Made by a program: the position numbers and the translations under genes
DNA from: DASUPK01 sp963804595
Lineage (GTDB): Bacteria > Actinomycetota > Thermoleophilia > Solirubrobacterales > 70-9
DNA length: 64,000 nt
NCBI GenBank assembly: GCA_963804595.1
Contig: CAWDQZ010000008.1
Coordinates: 186,001-250,000, forward strand
Direction: 5' to 3'
The notes under the pieces: generated by a model
What the model was told of the DNA's origin: nothing
What the model saw: only the letters and a program-made list of their open reading frames with translations
The model's database searches: none
Part shown: positions 7,440 to 15,972 of the stretch, piece after piece
Position numbering within the stretch: the first letter of the stretch is position 1
Layout: each line of letters begins with the position of its first letter

Positions 7440-8882
7440 ATGACGCCGGTCGAGCCCCTCGACGTCGTGGTGGTGGGCGGCGGCGCCGCCGGCCTCTACT
7501 CGGCGCTGACGGCGGCGGACGCGGGCTCACGAGTGGCCATCTTGTCGCGGAAGCCGCTCTCGGAGAGCTCCAGCTTCTGGGCGCAGGGCGGGCTCGCGGC
7601 GGCGATCGGCCCCGATGACTCTCCGGAGCAGCACGTGGAGGACACGATCGCGGCCGGGAGAGGTGCCTGCAGACGATCCGCCGCCGAGCTGCTGGCACGC
7701 GAGGCACCGGGCGTCGTCTGGGAGCTCCAGCGGCGCGGCATCCATTTCGATCTCCTTCCTGACGAGAGCCTGTCGCTCGCTCTGGAAGGCGGGCATTCCC
7801 ACAGGCGGGTGGTGCATGCGGGTGGAGCCGCGACCGGCCGCCGGATCACCGAGCGGCTGGCAGAGCTCGCCGCTCAGGACGAGCGGATCGACGTGATCGA
7901 GAAGACCTCCGCCGTCGCGCTCTGGAGCGACGGGCAGCGCTGCCACGGCGTGATCACCGAAACCGGGGGAATTCAGGCACGGGCCACGATTCTCGCCACC
8001 GGGGGCGCCGCGGCGCTCTGGGCCCGCACCACCAACCCCTGGGGCGCGATCGGAGCGGGGCCAGTGATGGCCAACGCCGCCGGCGCTGATCTCGCGGACC
8101 TCGAGTTCTGCCAGTTCCACCCGACGGCACTCTCCGCGCCGGGCACGGCGTCGGATGGCCTGCTCGTCACGGAGGCCGTTCGGGGCGAGGGGGCACAGCT
8201 GCTCGGCGCGGACGGCGAGCGGTTCACGGACGAGCTCGCCCCGCGCGACGCCGTCACGCTCGCCGTGCTGGATCGGATGAAGCGAGATGGCGACGATCAC
8301 GTCCTGCTCGACATGCGCGAGCTGCCCGAGGCCCTCTTCCCGAGCGTGTTCGCCGCTCTCCGCGAGGCCGGATATGACCCCCAGCATGAGCCGATCCCGG
8401 TGGCCCCCGCGTCCCACTACGTCATGGGCGGGATCGCCGCGGATCTCGAGGGACGGTCATCTCTACCAGGACTGTTCGCAGTTGGCGAGTGCGCCTGCAC
8501 CGGGCTGCACGGGGCGAATCGCCTCGCGTCGAACTCGCTCACCGAATGCTTCGTCCTCGGCGCCAGGGCCGCAAACGCAGCCTCGGCGGAGGCTGACACG
8601 GGTACCGCGCCCGATCCACCGGATTGGCGCTTCGACCCGCCCACGGTCGCCACGCGGGCGGCCGTCTGGGAGCTCGCGGGCCCGCTGCGAAGCGGCGAGG
8701 ACCTGGAGGGACTGCTGTCCGACCCGTATCCGCTCGCCCGCCTGATCGCCCGCTTCGCGCTCGAGAGGCGCGAGTCCCGCGGATCCCACCAGCGAGTGGA
8801 GTTCCCCGAGCGCGATCCGGCGCTCGACGGCCGGCACATCGTCTGCGCCGGCGACGAGCTCCAGTGGCAGTTCTGGGCCTAG
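7440..8882 (+). CDS. nadB: L-aspartate oxidase
   Basis: A 480-residue flavoprotein. It opens with the FAD-binding dinucleotide fold VVVGGGAAGLYSAL (residues 10-23), then SSFWAQGGLAAAIG, HVEDTIAAGRG, LEGGHSHRRVVHA and the substrate-side EFCQFHPTAL and APASHYVMGGI motifs, ending with ANRLASNSLTECFVLG. NadB oxidises L-aspartate to iminoaspartate, the first step of NAD synthesis. The C-terminal helical domain is short. No nadA or nadC is next to it, which is unusual but not unique. The ATG at 7440 lies 27 bases from the likely start of the divergent deacetylase, so the two promoters must overlap. Confidence 0.95.
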   Translation: MTPVEPLDVVVVGGGAAGLYSALTAADAGSRVAILSRKPLSESSSFWAQGGLAAAIGPDDSPEQHVEDTIAAGRGACRRSAAELLAREAPGVVWELQRRGIHFDLLPDESLSLALEGGHSHRRVVHAGGAATGRRITERLAELAAQDERIDVIEKTSAVALWSDGQRCHGVITETGGIQARATILATGGAAALWARTTNPWGAIGAGPVMANAAGADLADLEFCQFHPTALSAPGTASDGLLVTEAVRGEGAQLLGADGERFTDELAPRDAVTLAVLDRMKRDGDDHVLLDMRELPEALFPSVFAALREAGYDPQHEPIPVAPASHYVMGGIAADLEGRSSLPGLFAVGECACTGLHGANRLASNSLTECFVLGARAANAASAEADTGTAPDPPDWRFDPPTVATRAAVWELAGPLRSGEDLEGLLSDPYPLARLIARFALERRESRGSHQRVEFPERDPALDGRHIVCAGDELQWQFWA

Positions 8883-9046
8883 ATCCGCCCCCGTACCTAA
8901 AAGCGTTGGGCTTGATCTACTTAAAACTGCTTAATCGATGCTTAATTCTACTCACTTTTGGGGATGCTTGAATCTCATCACCTGAAGGTCCGAGGGCACG
9001 GTTGCCCATCAAGGACGCGGCTTCAGGGGGGTAAGGAGAGATCAGG
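8883..9046. promoter_or_regulatory. AT-rich promoter region with phased TGCTTAAT repeats
   Basis: In this 164-base gap the stretch 8900-8990 is strikingly AT-rich for this genome. TGCTTAAT occurs at 8928-8935 and 8939-8946, 11 bases apart, and a weaker TACTTAAA lies at 8918, 10 bases before. The helical phasing suggests a protein-binding site or a curved promoter upstream of the gene at 9047, whose AAGGAGAG ribosome-binding site lies just before its ATG. Confidence 0.5.
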
Positions 9047-9487
9047 ATGTATCAATTCAGTCGTTCCATCTACCGGGACCTGGTTCCCCGCATCGATACG
9101 TGTGGCGGCAGCAGCGAGAGAACGCTGGCGGCCCGGCGGCAGGTCCTGGAGGCATGTGAAGCCACGATTCAGCGATTGGTCTCGGATCGTCGCTATTTCG
9201 CCCGGCCCGCGAAGACGCTGTTCACCGAGATCCGCGAGCACTTCGTGCTCGCCGAGCAGGTGCGGGTCTACATGGTCATCGAGCGGCACATCGAACGGAT
9301 CGAGGAGTTCCTCGATTCGCTGCCGGCCGACGTGACGCTCGACGGCCAACAGCGGAACTGCATGGCCAGCACTCGCAAGGGCACTCCGTGCCGGCGCGAG
9401 CCGCTGCCGGGAATGGACTACTGCCCCTCCCACAAGCACCTCGAGGAGACCATCGAGGTCCGGGAGGTCGAGCCGGCGGCAGCCTAG
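9047..9487 (+). CDS. Conserved hypothetical protein with C-terminal Cys/His zinc motif
   Basis: A 146-residue protein. The first 105 residues are helical and charged with no membrane segment. The C-terminus holds CMASTRKGTPCRREPLPGMD followed by YCPSHKH: the spacing C-x8-9-C-x10-C-x2-H, with TxxGxPC, matches small zinc-binding elements found at the ends of phage and bacterial hypothetical proteins. A strong ribosome-binding site (AAGGAGAG) precedes the ATG. It stands alone between nadB and hyuA, downstream of an AT-rich promoter with phased repeats, so it may be tightly regulated. I do not recognise a function; nucleic-acid binding is a guess from the zinc element. Confidence 0.7.
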   Translation: MYQFSRSIYRDLVPRIDTCGGSSERTLAARRQVLEACEATIQRLVSDRRYFARPAKTLFTEIREHFVLAEQVRVYMVIERHIERIEEFLDSLPADVTLDGQQRNCMASTRKGTPCRREPLPGMDYCPSHKHLEETIEVREVEPAAA

Positions 9488-9540
9488 GTTTCTGGGGTGC
9501 CGGTGCGCTGCGCCCACCCGGGGGGTCGGGCGCAGCGCTC

Positions 9541-9630
9541 ACCAGGCCGCTCCACTATGAGCGAGGGGCGAAGCCCCGAGCGGTTGTGTGGGGCGGCCGC
9601 CTGTGAGCGCGTTCTCATGGCGAAGCCGTC
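9541..9630 (-). repeat. Dispersed intergenic repeat, copy 2 (inverted), with terminator-like hairpin
   Basis: On the minus strand this stretch repeats the blocks seen at 4600-4728: GGCTTCGCCAT, GCGGCCGCCCCACACAACCG and GTGGAGCGGCCT, in the same order. It also contains GGGGCTTCGCCCC (about 9562-9574), a perfect hairpin with a TTC loop that could end transcription from the gene at 9047. A palindromic GCGCTGCGCCC/GGGCGCAGCGC pair lies at about 9507-9538, just before it. Confidence 0.6.
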
Positions 9631-9649
9631 CGCCGATAACGTCGCGCCC

Positions 9650-11626
9650 ATGCTGCTCGGCGTCGACGTCGGTGGGACCTTCACCGACGCCGCGCTGCTC
9701 GACGGCAACGTCCTCCACACGGCCAAGGTTCCGAGCACGCCCGAGGACCAATCCCGCGGCGTGATCGCCGCGGTGGAGGAGGTGCTGAGACGGGCAGGCA
9801 CCGAGGCGGCCGGCATCGAGGCCTTCACCCACGGCATGACCGTCGGGACGAACGCGCTCCTTGAGGAGCGTGGCGCCCGCACCGCGCTCGTGGCGACGCG
9901 AGGGTTCTCCGACCTCCTCGAGATCGGCCGGCAGAACCGGCCGAGCCTCTACCACCCGTGCCGAGCGAAGCCCCGGCCGCTCGTCGCTCCCGAACTGAAG
10001 TTCGAGGTGCGGGAGCGGGTCGGGGCGGCCTCGGTGGTCGAGGCGCTCGCGGAGGAGGAGGTGGCCGGGCTCGTGGATCGAGTGCGGGCGACGGATGCCG
10101 AGTCCGTTGCCGTCTGCTTCCTCTTCGCCTTTCGCGACCCGGAGCACGAGCGGCGCCTCGGCACGGCGCTCCGCGACGCGCTGCCCGACATCCACGTCTC
10201 CACATCCCACGAGGTGCTCCCGGCCTTCCGCGAGTACGAGCGCTTCTCGACCACCGTGATCGACGCCTACCTCTCCCCCCTGCTCGGGCGCTATCTCGAC
10301 AGCCTCACCGCGGCCTGCCGCGAGATGGGCCTCGCCGAGCCGGAGGTGATGATGTCCTCCGGCGGCACCGCGGACGCCGCGGAGGCGTCCCGGTCCGGTG
10401 CCTGGAGTGTCCTCTCGGGACCCGCCGGAGGGGCGGTCGGCGCCGGGCTGCTCGCCAGGAGCGCGGGACACCCCGACGCGATCGGCCTCGACATGGGCGG
10501 TACCTCCTGCGACGTCTGCGTCGTGGACGGCGGGCGGGTGAGACGGACGGACTCGCGCGAGATCGAGGGGCGGCCGATTCAGCTGCCCATGGTGGACGTC
10601 CACACGGTCGGCGCCGGCGGTGGCTCGATCGGCTGGCGCGACGCCGGCGGTGCGCTGCGGGTGGGCCCTCGCTCGGCGGGTGCCGAGCCCGGACCGGCCT
10701 GCTACGGGCGCGGCGGGGGCGAGGCCACCGTGACGGACGCCAACCTGGTTCTCGGGTATCTCTCGTCGGACTCGGGCCTGGCCGGCGGCGTCGCCCTCGA
10801 CGTGGACGCGGCGCGGCGCGCGATCGCCTCGCTCGGCGAGCGGCTCGGCCTCGGCGAGGTCGAGACGGCTGAAGGGATCATCCGCGTCGCCAACCAGGAG
10901 ATGATCCGGGCGCTTCGCGTGGTGACCGTCGAGCGCGGCGTGGATCCACGCGGGTACGCGCTGCTCCCGTTCGGCGGGGCCGGCCCGATGCACGGCGCCG
11001 CGCTTGCCGATGAGCTCGAGATCGCGCGCATCGTCTGCCCGCGCGCCAGCGGTGTGCTTTCGGCGCTGGGCCTGATCGCAGCGGGCCACCGGCGTGACAC
11101 CGCTCGAACGGTGCTGCTCGCGGCCGACGAGATCACCGCGAGCCGCGTGGCCGAGGAGGTCAGGGCCCTGAGCGCGCCGCTGCTGGAGGGAATGGAGGGG
11201 GCGGAGGTGGAGGTCGTCTATGAGCTGCGCTACCGCGGGCAGGCCTTCGAGCTGCCCATTCCCGGGACGCCCGAGCCGGACCCGGCGCGGCTCGCCGAGG
11301 ACTTCGCCCGTGAGCACGAGGCCCGCTACGGGTATCGCGATCCGGCGGGCAAGCTCGAACTGGTGACCATCCGGGTCGCGGCCGTCGAGCCCGGCCCGGA
11401 GCCGCGCCCGATGGCGGCGGCGGTCGGAGACCTGACCGAGGACCAGCGCGAGGCCCGGTTCGCCGGCGAATGGGCGATCACGAGCGTGTTCCGCGGCGAG
11501 CCGAAGGCCGGCTTCGCCGCGCCCGGGCCGTGCGTCTTCGAGCTGCCGGAGGCGACGCTGGTGCTGCCACCGGGCTGGGAGTCGTCGGTGGACGAGGCGG
11601 GCACGATCATGGCGGTACGGACATGA
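9650..11626 (+). CDS. hyuA: Hydantoinase/oxoprolinase subunit A (HyuA)
   Basis: A 658-residue protein starting MLLGVDVGGTFTDAALLDG, the actin-like ATPase phosphate loop of the HyuA/5-oxoprolinase family. Further motifs are HGMTVGTNALLEERGA, MMSSGGTADA, GPAGGAVGAG, GLDMGGTSCDVCV, TVGAGGGSIGW, AGAEPGPACYGRGG and LPFGGAGPMHG. With HyuB it makes an ATP-dependent ring-opening amidohydrolase acting on 5-oxoproline, N-methylhydantoin or a related lactam. HyuB follows with an ATGA overlap, so the two are made in stoichiometric amounts. The ATG at 9650 gives the canonical N-terminus; in-frame starts upstream lie in the repeat region. Exact substrate cannot be told. Confidence 0.93.
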   Translation: MLLGVDVGGTFTDAALLDGNVLHTAKVPSTPEDQSRGVIAAVEEVLRRAGTEAAGIEAFTHGMTVGTNALLEERGARTALVATRGFSDLLEIGRQNRPSLYHPCRAKPRPLVAPELKFEVRERVGAASVVEALAEEEVAGLVDRVRATDAESVAVCFLFAFRDPEHERRLGTALRDALPDIHVSTSHEVLPAFREYERFSTTVIDAYLSPLLGRYLDSLTAACREMGLAEPEVMMSSGGTADAAEASRSGAWSVLSGPAGGAVGAGLLARSAGHPDAIGLDMGGTSCDVCVVDGGRVRRTDSREIEGRPIQLPMVDVHTVGAGGGSIGWRDAGGALRVGPRSAGAEPGPACYGRGGGEATVTDANLVLGYLSSDSGLAGGVALDVDAARRAIASLGERLGLGEVETAEGIIRVANQEMIRALRVVTVERGVDPRGYALLPFGGAGPMHGAALADELEIARIVCPRASGVLSALGLIAAGHRRDTARTVLLAADEITASRVAEEVRALSAPLLEGMEGAEVEVVYELRYRGQAFELPIPGTPEPDPARLAEDFAREHEARYGYRDPAGKLELVTIRVAAVEPGPEPRPMAAAVGDLTEDQREARFAGEWAITSVFRGEPKAGFAAPGPCVFELPEATLVLPPGWESSVDEAGTIMAVRT

Positions 11627-13131
11627 GTCGCCTCGACCCCGTCGCGCTGCAGGTGATGACGGGCGCACTGCGTGCGGCCTGCGACGAGATGGGCGCGGTC
11701 CTGATCCGATCCGCGCACTCGCCGAACATCACCGAGCGCCACGATTGCTCCACGGCTCTCTTCGATTCCCGCGGAGAGCTCGTCATGCAGGCGGAGCACA
11801 TCCCGGTGCACCTCGGCTCGATGCCCGACGCCGTCGCCGCCATCGTCGACGAGGAGCACCAGGATGGCGACCTCTGGATCCTCAACGACCCCTACCGGGG
11901 CGGCACCCATCTGCCCGACATCACGCTCATCAGTCCCGTCTTCCATGGCGGCGAGCTACTCGGGTTCTCTGCGAGTCGCGCCCACCACGCCGACATCGGG
12001 GGCCCCACCCCGGGCGGCATGCCGGCACTCTCGAGATCGCTCGAGGAGGAGGGCGTTGTGATCCCGCCCACTCGCGCGGACGACCGGGTCCTCTCCGATT
12101 TCGCGCTCCAGATGCGCAACCCCGCGCAGCGGCTGGCCGACCTGCGCGCCCAGCGCGCCGCCAACCTGACCGGGATCCGCCGGCTCCGGCAGCTGGCCGA
12201 TCGCCACGGCGTGGACCTGCTTCGCGCGGCCACCACCGAGATCCTGGACTACGCGGAGCGGCGAACCCGCGCGGCGCTCGACGGCATGCCGGACGGCGAG
12301 AGCTCCGCCGAGGACGTGCTCGAAGGGATCGACGGCGACATCGCGCTGCGGCTCCGGGCGAGGGTCAGCGGCGACTCCTTGGAGCTCGACTTCGAGGGGA
12401 CGGCCGGGCAGATCGAGGGGAACCTCAACTGCCCGCTCTCGGTGACCAAGGCGGCCTGCTTCTACGCCGTCCGCGTCGTCTGCGACCCGGACGCGCCTCC
12501 GTCGGCGGGCGCCTGGCGCCCCGTCACGGTGAGCGCTCCCGGCGGCTGCCTGGTCAACGCCCGATCTCCCGCCGCCGTCGTCGGTGGCAACGTGGAGACC
12601 TCGAGCCGGGTGGCGGACCTCGTCTTCGAGGCCATGGCGGCAGTCGCCCCCGTCGGTGCCAACGGACAGGGGACGATGAACAACCTGACGCTCGCCGCCG
12701 AGGGCTGGACCTACTACGAGACGATCGGCGGCGGCCAGGGCGCCTGTCCGGACGCCGACGGACCGAGCGCGGAGCATGTCGCGATGTCGAACACGCTCAA
12801 CACTCCCATCGAGGCCCTCGAGACCGACTATCCCGTGCGCGTCGTCGAGCTCTCGGTGCGGCACGGCAGCGGCGGCCCAGGCCGACACCGGGGCGGCGAC
12901 GGGGTCGCGCGCGAGCTCGAGGCGCTCGAGCCGATGCGCTACACGCTGATCGGCGAGCGCCGCCGGCATCGGCCGCGCGGCCGGGACGGTGGGGCGGCGG
13001 GAGCGAGCGGGCGGGACCTGCTGAACGGAGAGCCGGTCCCTGCGAAAGGCGAGGGCGAGCTTCGTCCCGGCGATCGCCTCCGGATCGAGACGCCCGGCGG
13101 CGGTGGATTCGGCTCCGAACCGAGTTCCTGA
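11623..13131 (+). CDS. hyuB: Hydantoinase/oxoprolinase subunit B (HyuB)
   Basis: A 502-residue HyuB protein. Motifs include MRSA-like LIRSAHSPNITERHDCSTAL, MQAEHIPVHLGSMP, WILNDPYRGGTHLPDITL, RAHHADIGGPTPGGMP, NLNCPLSVTKAA, VVGGNVETSSRV and the closing ETPGGGGFG. The metal-binding His residues of the AHHADIG loop are intact. It works with HyuA in an ATP-driven hydrolysis of a cyclic amide. Start ATG overlaps the hyuA stop. No transporter or racemase for hydantoins is adjacent, so the substrate may be internally produced 5-oxoproline. Confidence 0.93.
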   Translation: MSRLDPVALQVMTGALRAACDEMGAVLIRSAHSPNITERHDCSTALFDSRGELVMQAEHIPVHLGSMPDAVAAIVDEEHQDGDLWILNDPYRGGTHLPDITLISPVFHGGELLGFSASRAHHADIGGPTPGGMPALSRSLEEEGVVIPPTRADDRVLSDFALQMRNPAQRLADLRAQRAANLTGIRRLRQLADRHGVDLLRAATTEILDYAERRTRAALDGMPDGESSAEDVLEGIDGDIALRLRARVSGDSLELDFEGTAGQIEGNLNCPLSVTKAACFYAVRVVCDPDAPPSAGAWRPVTVSAPGGCLVNARSPAAVVGGNVETSSRVADLVFEAMAAVAPVGANGQGTMNNLTLAAEGWTYYETIGGGQGACPDADGPSAEHVAMSNTLNTPIEALETDYPVRVVELSVRHGSGGPGRHRGGDGVARELEALEPMRYTLIGERRRHRPRGRDGGAAGASGRDLLNGEPVPAKGEGELRPGDRLRIETPGGGGFGSEPSS

Positions 13132-13356
13132 GACGGTCTTTTACAGAATCCGATTGGCCGGTCAGCCAGAGTGGATGCCGCATGGGAATGGGGGAACGGC
13201 TTATTACAACTAAGTCTTTGCGCTTGTGACAAACAGACACAAGCCTTGTCAAAGCGAGGGGCGTCCTCTAGACTGCGCGCCTCCGAGGGGGCTCGGGTAC
13301 ACGGAATTCAGTACCCCGCCCCCTCCCGAATCCAACTCCGATCACTTCCTAACCTC
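13132..13356. promoter_or_regulatory. Intergenic region with dyad symmetry
   Basis: This 225-base gap holds an imperfect dyad: GCTTGTG at 13222-13228 pairs with CACAAGC at 13238-13244, and flanking CTTTG (13216) pairs with CAAAG (13250). The stretch around 13195-13255 is AT-richer than its surroundings. It may be an operator or promoter for the gene at 13357. CTAGACTG at about 13271 could serve as a -10 element. Confidence 0.4.
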
Positions 13357-13983
13357 ATGCCGATTGCGTTCAAAGAGTGGGCCGTGACCGTCCGCGCGCT
13401 GGCCGAGGGTGAGCAGCTCGTCGCCCTCCGGAAGGGCGGCATCCGCGAGGAGAACAAGCATTTCGAGGTCGAGCACGAGCAGTTCTTCCTCTACCCCACG
13501 TTCGACCATCAGCGCAACGATCTCGTCCGCGAGTCACACCACCCGGAGCTCCGCCGTGCCCTCGAGGAGGGTGTCTGGCCCGATGAGGAGCCGCCCCCGC
13601 GGGCGCTGCTCCAGGACGGCGGCATTCCGCAGCCCGACCGGGTCCGGATCCGTGCCTGGGCCGAGATCACCGACCATTTCACGACGGACGACCACCGGGT
13701 GGTCGAGGCGCTGACGCCGTTCCACGTCTGGACCTCGGACTACGCCCAGAAGCGCCTCTCCTGGAAGCGCCGCCATCCACTCCACGTGCTGCTCTTGCGG
13801 GTGCACCGCATCCCACGGCCGGTCACGGTGCGCGTCAAGGACGAGCACCACGGCTGCCGCTCGTGGGTCGAGATCGACCGCGATCTGTCCTTCGAGGGCA
13901 CCCCCGTGATGGCGGACGAGGAGTTCGACCGGGCCGCCGAGGCGATCCGCGAGATCTGCCAGGGCGAGCTCGTCCCGGCGTAA
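13357..13983 (+). CDS. DUF1802-family protein
   Basis: A 208-residue protein beginning MPIAFKEWAVTVRALAEGEQ, followed by LRKGGIRE and a FEVEHEQFFLYPTFDHQ segment, the hallmark arrangement of DUF1802 proteins, which are found in cyanobacteria, Firmicutes and actinobacteria. It is soluble, with no signal peptide. Its function is unknown; a nucleic-acid-related role has been suggested from context in some phyla but nothing here proves it. Its stop codon TAA at 13981 is followed, in the same reading frame and without a break, by the N-terminal helix of the DUF1152 gene, so the two may be meant as one protein or be closely coupled. Confidence 0.85.
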   Translation: MPIAFKEWAVTVRALAEGEQLVALRKGGIREENKHFEVEHEQFFLYPTFDHQRNDLVRESHHPELRRALEEGVWPDEEPPPRALLQDGGIPQPDRVRIRAWAEITDHFTTDDHRVVEALTPFHVWTSDYAQKRLSWKRRHPLHVLLLRVHRIPRPVTVRVKDEHHGCRSWVEIDRDLSFEGTPVMADEEFDRAAEAIREICQGELVPA

Positions 13984-14034
13984 AAAGCGGCTCTCCAGGC
14001 ACTGAAAGAAGCGAACCGCGCCCTGCTGATCGGC

Positions 14035-14952
14035 ATGGGCGGGGGCGGCGACGTGGTCGGCGCCCTCGGGGTCAGCACGCTTCTGGACGGCTTGGGCACC
14101 GAGTGGATGCTGGGCGGAGTCGCCTGGGAGCGCTCCCCGATCGACCCGCGCCCGGGACCCCGCTCGCTGGAGGAGATCCGCGGCGGACGGCCCTGCGGGT
14201 CGGCCGCCGTGCAGACCGAAGGCGGGACGACGAGCATCGACGGAGTCGAGTTCTCGGAATCGAAGATGGCGGCCCATCTCGGGAAGGGCGTGCTGCTGCT
14301 CGACATCACACGGGGCCCGGCCGCGCTTGCAAAGGGGCTCGCCGAGGCGGCCGGGGAGCTCGACTGCGACTGCATCGTCCTGCTCGACGTCGGGGGCGAC
14401 GTTCTCGCCCACGGTCACGAGGCAGGCCTTGCGAGCCCGCTCTGCGACGCGATCGTCCTCGCCGCGGGGCTGATCCTGGCGCGTGGGACCGAGCGCCCCG
14501 AGCGCGACTGGAGCGGCGAGGTCCTCGCGGCGGTCTACGGACCCGGCTGCGACGGCGAGCTCACGCCGGAAGAGGTGCTCGCGCGAATCACCGAGCTGCA
14601 GTCCGCCGACGCACTCCTCGGCGCCTGGGGACTGACGCCGGAGGCCGGCGATCTGGTCGAGTCGGCCGCCGAGGTCGTACCGACCGAGGCGAGCCTGATG
14701 GCGGTCCGCTGCGCCCGCGGCGAGCGCGGCACGGTCCCCATCCGCGGCGGTAGGCGGACGGTCGAGCTCACCTCGCTCGGAGCGCTGACGTTCTTCTTCG
14801 ATCCGGTGGAGGCCGCCAACTCGGCCATTCCGCTCGCGACGGCTGTCTCCCCCGCTGCGAGCCTGGAGGAGGCACACGACGCCCTGATGAGCATGGGCGT
14901 CCGCACGGAGCTCGATCTGGAACGTGCCCGTGCCGCCGGAGCGCCAGAGTAG
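14035..14952 (+). CDS. DUF1152-family protein
   Basis: A 305-residue protein from the ATG at 14035, starting MGGGGDVVGALGVSTLLDGL. The glycine-rich loop and the later LLDVGGDVLAHG motif are typical of DUF1152, probably a nucleotide- or sugar-phosphate-binding enzyme. The ATG lies inside the conserved loop: relatives have a helix and a beta strand before it. That missing part (ALQALKEANRALLIG) is encoded in frame between the TAA of the DUF1802 gene at 13981 and the ATG. No ATG, GTG or TTG exists there; a CTG at 14002 could be used. Either translation starts at a weak codon, or the TAA is read through, or it is an error. Confidence 0.8.
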   Translation: MGGGGDVVGALGVSTLLDGLGTEWMLGGVAWERSPIDPRPGPRSLEEIRGGRPCGSAAVQTEGGTTSIDGVEFSESKMAAHLGKGVLLLDITRGPAALAKGLAEAAGELDCDCIVLLDVGGDVLAHGHEAGLASPLCDAIVLAAGLILARGTERPERDWSGEVLAAVYGPGCDGELTPEEVLARITELQSADALLGAWGLTPEAGDLVESAAEVVPTEASLMAVRCARGERGTVPIRGGRRTVELTSLGALTFFFDPVEAANSAIPLATAVSPAASLEEAHDALMSMGVRTELDLERARAAGAPE

Positions 14953-15018
14953 CCTCAACACGAGCGTCGGCTGCAAACACCGCCGGATACCCCGAGTAGC
15001 CTCAACTGCGCCGCCGGC

Positions 15019-15972
15019 ATGACCTGGATCGAGACCGACTCTCTGAGCTTCACCGCGCGCCACGACGACGCCGACCTCGCCTGCGCCCACCGGGTCCTCG
15101 ACGCGCTCGAGGATCTCCGGCTCCGGCTCGAGGACAGATTCGAGGTGGCACCCGGCAACGTCACCGTGGTCATCCACGACAACCCCGCCTGGCTCTCTGC
15201 CGCGCACCCACTGCTGCCGGCCGTCCGCTGGTCGGCCGCCCCCGCCGCGCGGCGCTATCTGGCGGGCTGGCCGATGGACGGCGAGATCCACACCCTCAAC
15301 GACTTCTGGTTGGAGCGGCGCGCCGCCGGGGAGGACTCGCTGCGAGCTCTGCGCGGCACCGCCGAGCGCATGTACTGCCAGATCGTGCTGGCGGCCAACA
15401 ACCCTGCGCTGCCGCCCATGTGGACGCCGAAGCGGTTCCTCGCCTACCTGCGCTGGGCCTGGCTGATCGAGGGCGCCTCCCAGTACTTCACCGGACAGAC
15501 CGGCCTCTTCCGGGCCGCCGTGATCACGCGGCTGCGCGAGGGCGATCGTCCGGCGTTCCCTCCCACCCGTCGCGACGCGCTGATCCTCGGCGGGACGGTG
15601 TTCGACATGCTCGAACGCCACTCCGGCCCGGACGCCTGCGTCAGGATGGCGTCGCGACTCCACCGCGAGGGCCCTCGCGGCAGCCTCGAGCTGGCGTTCG
15701 AGTCACGAATGCGGGACATCGAGCGCGCCTGGCGCCTGCACCTGGAGGACATCCTCTATCCGGCGGATTCCCTGGACGAGTCGCCGAGCGACGTCCTGCA
15801 GCGGCCGGACCTCGACCTCAACCTGGACCTCGACACCGACTTCAGCTTCGACGCGACGACGCCCCGGCGATCAGCCGAACGCGAGGTAGAAGAGGTAGAC
15901 GATCACAGCGGCAACTCCCACCGCCGCGATCAGTCCCAGCGCGAGCCGCGCTGGCGACCCGACGCCGGGTAG
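15019..15972 (+). CDS. Hypothetical protein, possibly peptidase-MA-like fold
   Basis: A 317-residue soluble protein starting MTWIETDSLSFTARHDD. The order (a beta-rich N-terminus, FEVAPGNVTVVIHDNPAWLS, then LRWAWLIEGASQYFTGQ in a helix) resembles the gluzincin-like peptidase-MA proteins of actinobacteria, in which the corresponding helix carries HExxH. Here that position reads LIEGASQYF, so the zinc ligands are missing and the protein is unlikely to be an active metalloprotease. The C-terminus is acidic with a repeated L-D pattern (LDLNLDLDTD) and then runs about 100 bases into the convergent zinc-ribbon gene. The ATG lacks a clear ribosome-binding site. Function unknown. Confidence 0.65.
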   Translation: MTWIETDSLSFTARHDDADLACAHRVLDALEDLRLRLEDRFEVAPGNVTVVIHDNPAWLSAAHPLLPAVRWSAAPAARRYLAGWPMDGEIHTLNDFWLERRAAGEDSLRALRGTAERMYCQIVLAANNPALPPMWTPKRFLAYLRWAWLIEGASQYFTGQTGLFRAAVITRLREGDRPAFPPTRRDALILGGTVFDMLERHSGPDACVRMASRLHREGPRGSLELAFESRMRDIERAWRLHLEDILYPADSLDESPSDVLQRPDLDLNLDLDTDFSFDATTPRRSAEREVEEVDDHSGNSHRRDQSQREPRWRPDAG

